Of a DNA stretch of 64,000 nucleotides, positions 61,852-64,000 are shown one piece after another (positions within the stretch are counted from its first letter, which is position 1; every line of letters begins with the position of its first letter). The DNA is from Polaribacter pacificus (GTDB taxonomy: Bacteria > Bacteroidota > Bacteroidia > Flavobacteriales > Flavobacteriaceae). The translations under genes and the position numbers were made by a program. The notes beneath the pieces are model-generated. The model was not told the origin of the DNA. It saw only the letters and a list, made by a program, of their open reading frames with translations, and searched no databases. Where the stretch lies: assembly GCF_038024035.1 (NCBI RefSeq), contig NZ_CP150664.1:2046001-2110000 (forward strand). Reading direction: 5' to 3'.

Positions 61852-62340
61852 ATGAAAAAAATAATCATGGTCCTATTCATAGGATTGTTTACACTTAGTT
61901 TAAGTGCTCAAACAGAGAAGGTAGATTTGTACAATCCAAATGCAAACGCTAAATCAGATATCGCAAACGCTGTTGCGAAGGCAAAAAAAGAAGGCAAAAA
62001 TGTGCTAATTCAGGCCGGAGGAAACTGGTGTGGCTGGTGTATCTTATTTGATAAAAAAGTAAAAGCCGATCCTGTCTTAAAAAAGGCAATGAATGATAAT
62101 TATGTTTCGTATCATTTAAATTACTCTCAAGAAAATAAGAACGAGGCTGTTTTTGCAAGTTTAGGATACCCAGAGCGTTTTGGTTTTCCGGTTTTTATTG
62201 TTTTAGATGGAAATGGCAAACGTTTGCATACCCAAAATTCTGCTTATTTAGAAGAAGGAAATGGACACAATACAGCAAAGATTTTAGAATTTTTTAGACA
62301 TTGGACGGTATCTGCGGTTAATCCAAAACTAAAAAAATAA
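61852..62340 (+). CDS. Secreted thioredoxin-like protein (Thioredoxin_7 type)
   Basis: 162 residues. Signal peptide (1-20, ending LSLSAQ). The mature protein has IQAGGNWCGWCILFDKKVKADP, where WCGWC is the active-site CxxC, and a cis-proline loop GFPVFIVLDGNGKRLHTQNS. This is the DsbD/YyaL-like thioredoxin_7 pattern, which reduces or isomerises disulfides in the periplasm. It follows ahcY but is separated by a terminator. Confidence 0.88.
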   Translation: MKKIIMVLFIGLFTLSLSAQTEKVDLYNPNANAKSDIANAVAKAKKEGKNVLIQAGGNWCGWCILFDKKVKADPVLKKAMNDNYVSYHLNYSQENKNEAVFASLGYPERFGFPVFIVLDGNGKRLHTQNSAYLEEGNGHNTAKILEFFRHWTVSAVNPKLKK

Positions 62341-62412
62341 CTCTTTAGGAAAAAGGAGTTGTCTGTTAAATAAGAATGCAGTCAATAGATTTTCAGTCTC
62401 AATTGCTTTTAT

Positions 62413-62517
62413 TTATTGCTGTTTAGTTTTTTTAAAAAAATATTTAAGTACCCAAACTAAAATTAGTGCGTATAAAACAAAATTTAGCATTTGCCATAGA
62501 GTAAGTTTAAAATCCAT
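62413..62517 (-). CDS. Small single-helix membrane protein (34 residues)
   Basis: ATG at 62517 and TAA at 62413. The product starts MDFKLTLWQMLNF, has one hydrophobic helix (about 11-27, LNFVLYALILVWVLKYF) and a basic tail (KKTKQQ), fitting the positive-inside rule for a single-pass protein. It occupies the otherwise empty 62341-62624 spacer. I do not recognise it and no ribosome-binding site is obvious. It could be chance, but the composition is typical of small membrane proteins. Confidence 0.5.
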   Translation of the reverse strand: MDFKLTLWQMLNFVLYALILVWVLKYFFKKTKQQ

Positions 62518-62624
62518 AATTTATATTTTAATAGTACATTGAAATTTGATAAGAAACTCTTTTGTTAGATATTGTTTCTTTAGCATAGTTTATAGTATCA
62601 AAGGTAAGTTTTTTTATAAAAAAC

Positions 62625-64000
62625 CTAACTCAACCAGCCCTCTCTGTCTAAGCTCCTGTATTGAATAGCTTCTGCGATGTGCTTAGATTCAATATTGGTA
62701 GAGGCATCCAAATCAGCAATGGTACGGGCTACTTTTAAAATTCTATCATAAGCTCTTGCAGAAAGGTTTAGCCTCTCCATTGCATTCTTTAATAATGACG
62801 TACTTTCTTCTGATAATTTGCAAAATTTCCGAATCTGTTTAACATTCATCTGTGCATTATAGTGTACATTTTCAAATTCATTAAACCGATTTGATTGTAT
62901 TTCTCGTCCAGCAGTTACCCGTTTTCTAATGGCGACACTCCCTTCACCTCTTCGCTCTTCAGAAAGTTTATCAAAAGGAACAGGCGTTACCTCAATATGA
63001 ATATCAATCCTATCTAATAAGGGTCCAGAAATTTTACCCAAATAGCGTTGCATTTCTGCAGGCGATGAAGTCATCGGCGCGTTAGGGTCATTAAAATAAC
63101 CAGATGGACTCGGATTCATGCTTGCTACTAACATAAAACTACTAGGATAAGTCACTGTAAACCGCGCTCTAGAAATGGTAACCTCTCTATCTTCTAATGG
63201 TTGACGCATTACCTCTAGGACAGACCGTTTAAACTCTGGAAGCTCATCTAAAAATAGAACACCGTTGTGAGACAGTGAAATTTCACCAGGTTGAGGATAT
63301 TGTCCACCACCCACTAGAGCAACATCAGAAATGGTATGATGCGGAGAACGAAATGGACGAAGACAGAGCAAACCATTGTTTTTGGTTTTGCCAACCACCG
63401 AATGAATTTTTGTAGTTTCTAGGGCTTCTTGTAAAGACATAGGAGGTAAAATAGAAGGTAATCTCTTTGCGAGCATGGTTTTTCCAGAGCCAGGAGGGCC
63501 TATTAAGATAATATTATGACCACCCGCTGCCGCTATCTCCATACAGCGCTTAATAGATTCCTGTCCTTTTACATCCGAAAAATCGTGTTCAGGTAATTCT
63601 AATTTTTTTTCAAAAATAGCTTTGATATCAACAAAGGTGGGTTCAATTTTTGTTTTTGAATTGAAATGATCAATGACTTCTTGGATGGTTTCTGCGCCAA
63701 GTACTTTTATTTGATTTACAATGGCTGCCTCTTCTGCATTTGCTTTTGGTACAATTAAATATTGAAAATCATCATCAAGCGCATTTAAGGCAATGGGCAA
63801 GGCCCCTCTAATAGGTAGTAAACTTCCATCTAAAGAGAGTTCCCCCATAATAAGGTACTTCTCAAGCTCATCTGCTTTTATCTGGTTTGAAGCGGCCAAG
63901 ATGCCGATGGCTAATGTTAAATCGTAAGAAGCTCCTTCTTTCCTCAAATCGGCAGGAGCCATGTTAATGGTGATTTTTTTACCAGGAAATTTAAACTGAT
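62625..64000 (-). CDS. YifB/ComM-family Mg-chelatase-like ATPase (partial, N-terminus beyond window)
   Basis: The frame is open to base 64000 with no stop, and the residues before the first visible ATG (QFKFPGKKITIN) match the family, so the N-terminus (about 70-80 residues) is outside the window. The Lon-protease-like domain MAPADLRKEGASYDLTLAIGIL is followed by the AAA+ core with IGPPGSGKTMLAKRLPSILPP and LSHNGVLFLDELPEF, and the C-terminal Mg-chelatase-like domain. ComM-type proteins act in branch migration during natural transformation. Confidence 0.9.
   Translation of the reverse strand, partial: QFKFPGKKITINMAPADLRKEGASYDLTLAIGILAASNQIKADELEKYLIMGELSLDGSLLPIRGALPIALNALDDDFQYLIVPKANAEEAAIVNQIKVLGAETIQEVIDHFNSKTKIEPTFVDIKAIFEKKLELPEHDFSDVKGQESIKRCMEIAAAGGHNIILIGPPGSGKTMLAKRLPSILPPMSLQEALETTKIHSVVGKTKNNGLLCLRPFRSPHHTISDVALVGGGQYPQPGEISLSHNGVLFLDELPEFKRSVLEVMRQPLEDREVTISRARFTVTYPSSFMLVASMNPSPSGYFNDPNAPMTSSPAEMQRYLGKISGPLLDRIDIHIEVTPVPFDKLSEERRGEGSVAIRKRVTAGREIQSNRFNEFENVHYNAQMNVKQIRKFCKLSEESTSLLKNAMERLNLSARAYDRILKVARTIADLDASTNIESKHIAEAIQYRSLDREGWLS

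Noticed and set aside
1..64000. Search for CRISPR arrays, insertion sequences, prophage genes, defence systems and rRNA
   Set aside because: No regularly spaced repeats, transposase, integrase, phage structural or known defence genes were recognised in the window.

Overview
The window is a chromosomal segment of a member of the Flavobacteriia (Bacteroidota). This rests on low GC, many promoter boxes of the TAnnTTTG type with an upstream TTG, lipoproteins with short N-terminal signals, a PorT-type beta-barrel, a DUF2723 membrane protein, an alternative complex III (act) cluster fused to cytochrome oxidase genes, and a bacterial geranylgeranylglyceryl phosphate synthase. I cannot name the genus. 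Coding density is high. I see no rRNA, insertion sequence, prophage or CRISPR array. One tRNA (Gln, UUG) is present.

Layout. 1-5.9 kb: partial M28 peptidase, TolB-like lipoprotein, lepA, zinc peptidase, ansA. 6.1-8.5 kb: an ExbB / membrane protein / ExbD / ExbD energiser operon. 8.5-15.3 kb: PorT-like barrel, a degenerate PAP2-like membrane protein, rpoN, asnS and an RND/MMPL exporter. 15.3-19.7 kb (minus strand): the translation block rplM-rpsI-rpsB-tsf-pyrH-frr with several hairpins between genes. 19.8-31.3 kb: RluA-type pseudouridine synthase, two envelope proteins, polA, metallophosphoesterase, a cysteine-less thioredoxin fold protein, polysaccharide deacetylase and the DUF2723 protein. 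31.4-36.4 kb: tRNA-Gln, then rimP-nusA-infB preceded by a terminator-like leader hairpin. 37.0-48.2 kb: actABCDEF-coxB-coxA, a complete quinol-to-oxygen electron route. 48.3-53.2 kb: ruvB followed by a sulfur cassette (SulP transporter, persulfide dioxygenase with two rhodanese domains, rhodanese lipoprotein, HMA protein). 53.3-58.9 kb: a thiamine-related region (TPP riboswitch plus TonB-dependent receptor; nearby a thiamine-binding-type protein, a PnuC-type transporter and a NadR-type kinase). 59-64 kb: GGGP synthase, phosphopantetheinyl transferase, ahcY, thioredoxin-like protein, a 34-residue membrane protein and a partial YifB/ComM ATPase.

Most of the window is housekeeping. The parts most worth a second look are: the TPP-riboswitch receptor with a nearby three-gene uptake/kinase operon whose substrate could be thiamine rather than nicotinamide riboside; the sulfur cassette placed after the respiratory genes, whose first rhodanese domain lacks its catalytic cysteine; a GC-rich palindrome that sits in frame inside polA; the leader hairpin of the rimP-nusA-infB operon; and an ActA subunit with an additional N-terminal haem domain. 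Several start codons (asnS, tsf, ahcY, the TlpA-like lipoprotein, the persulfide dioxygenase) are placed downstream of the longest reading frame because a promoter box, hairpin, upstream gene or signal peptide makes the long version implausible.
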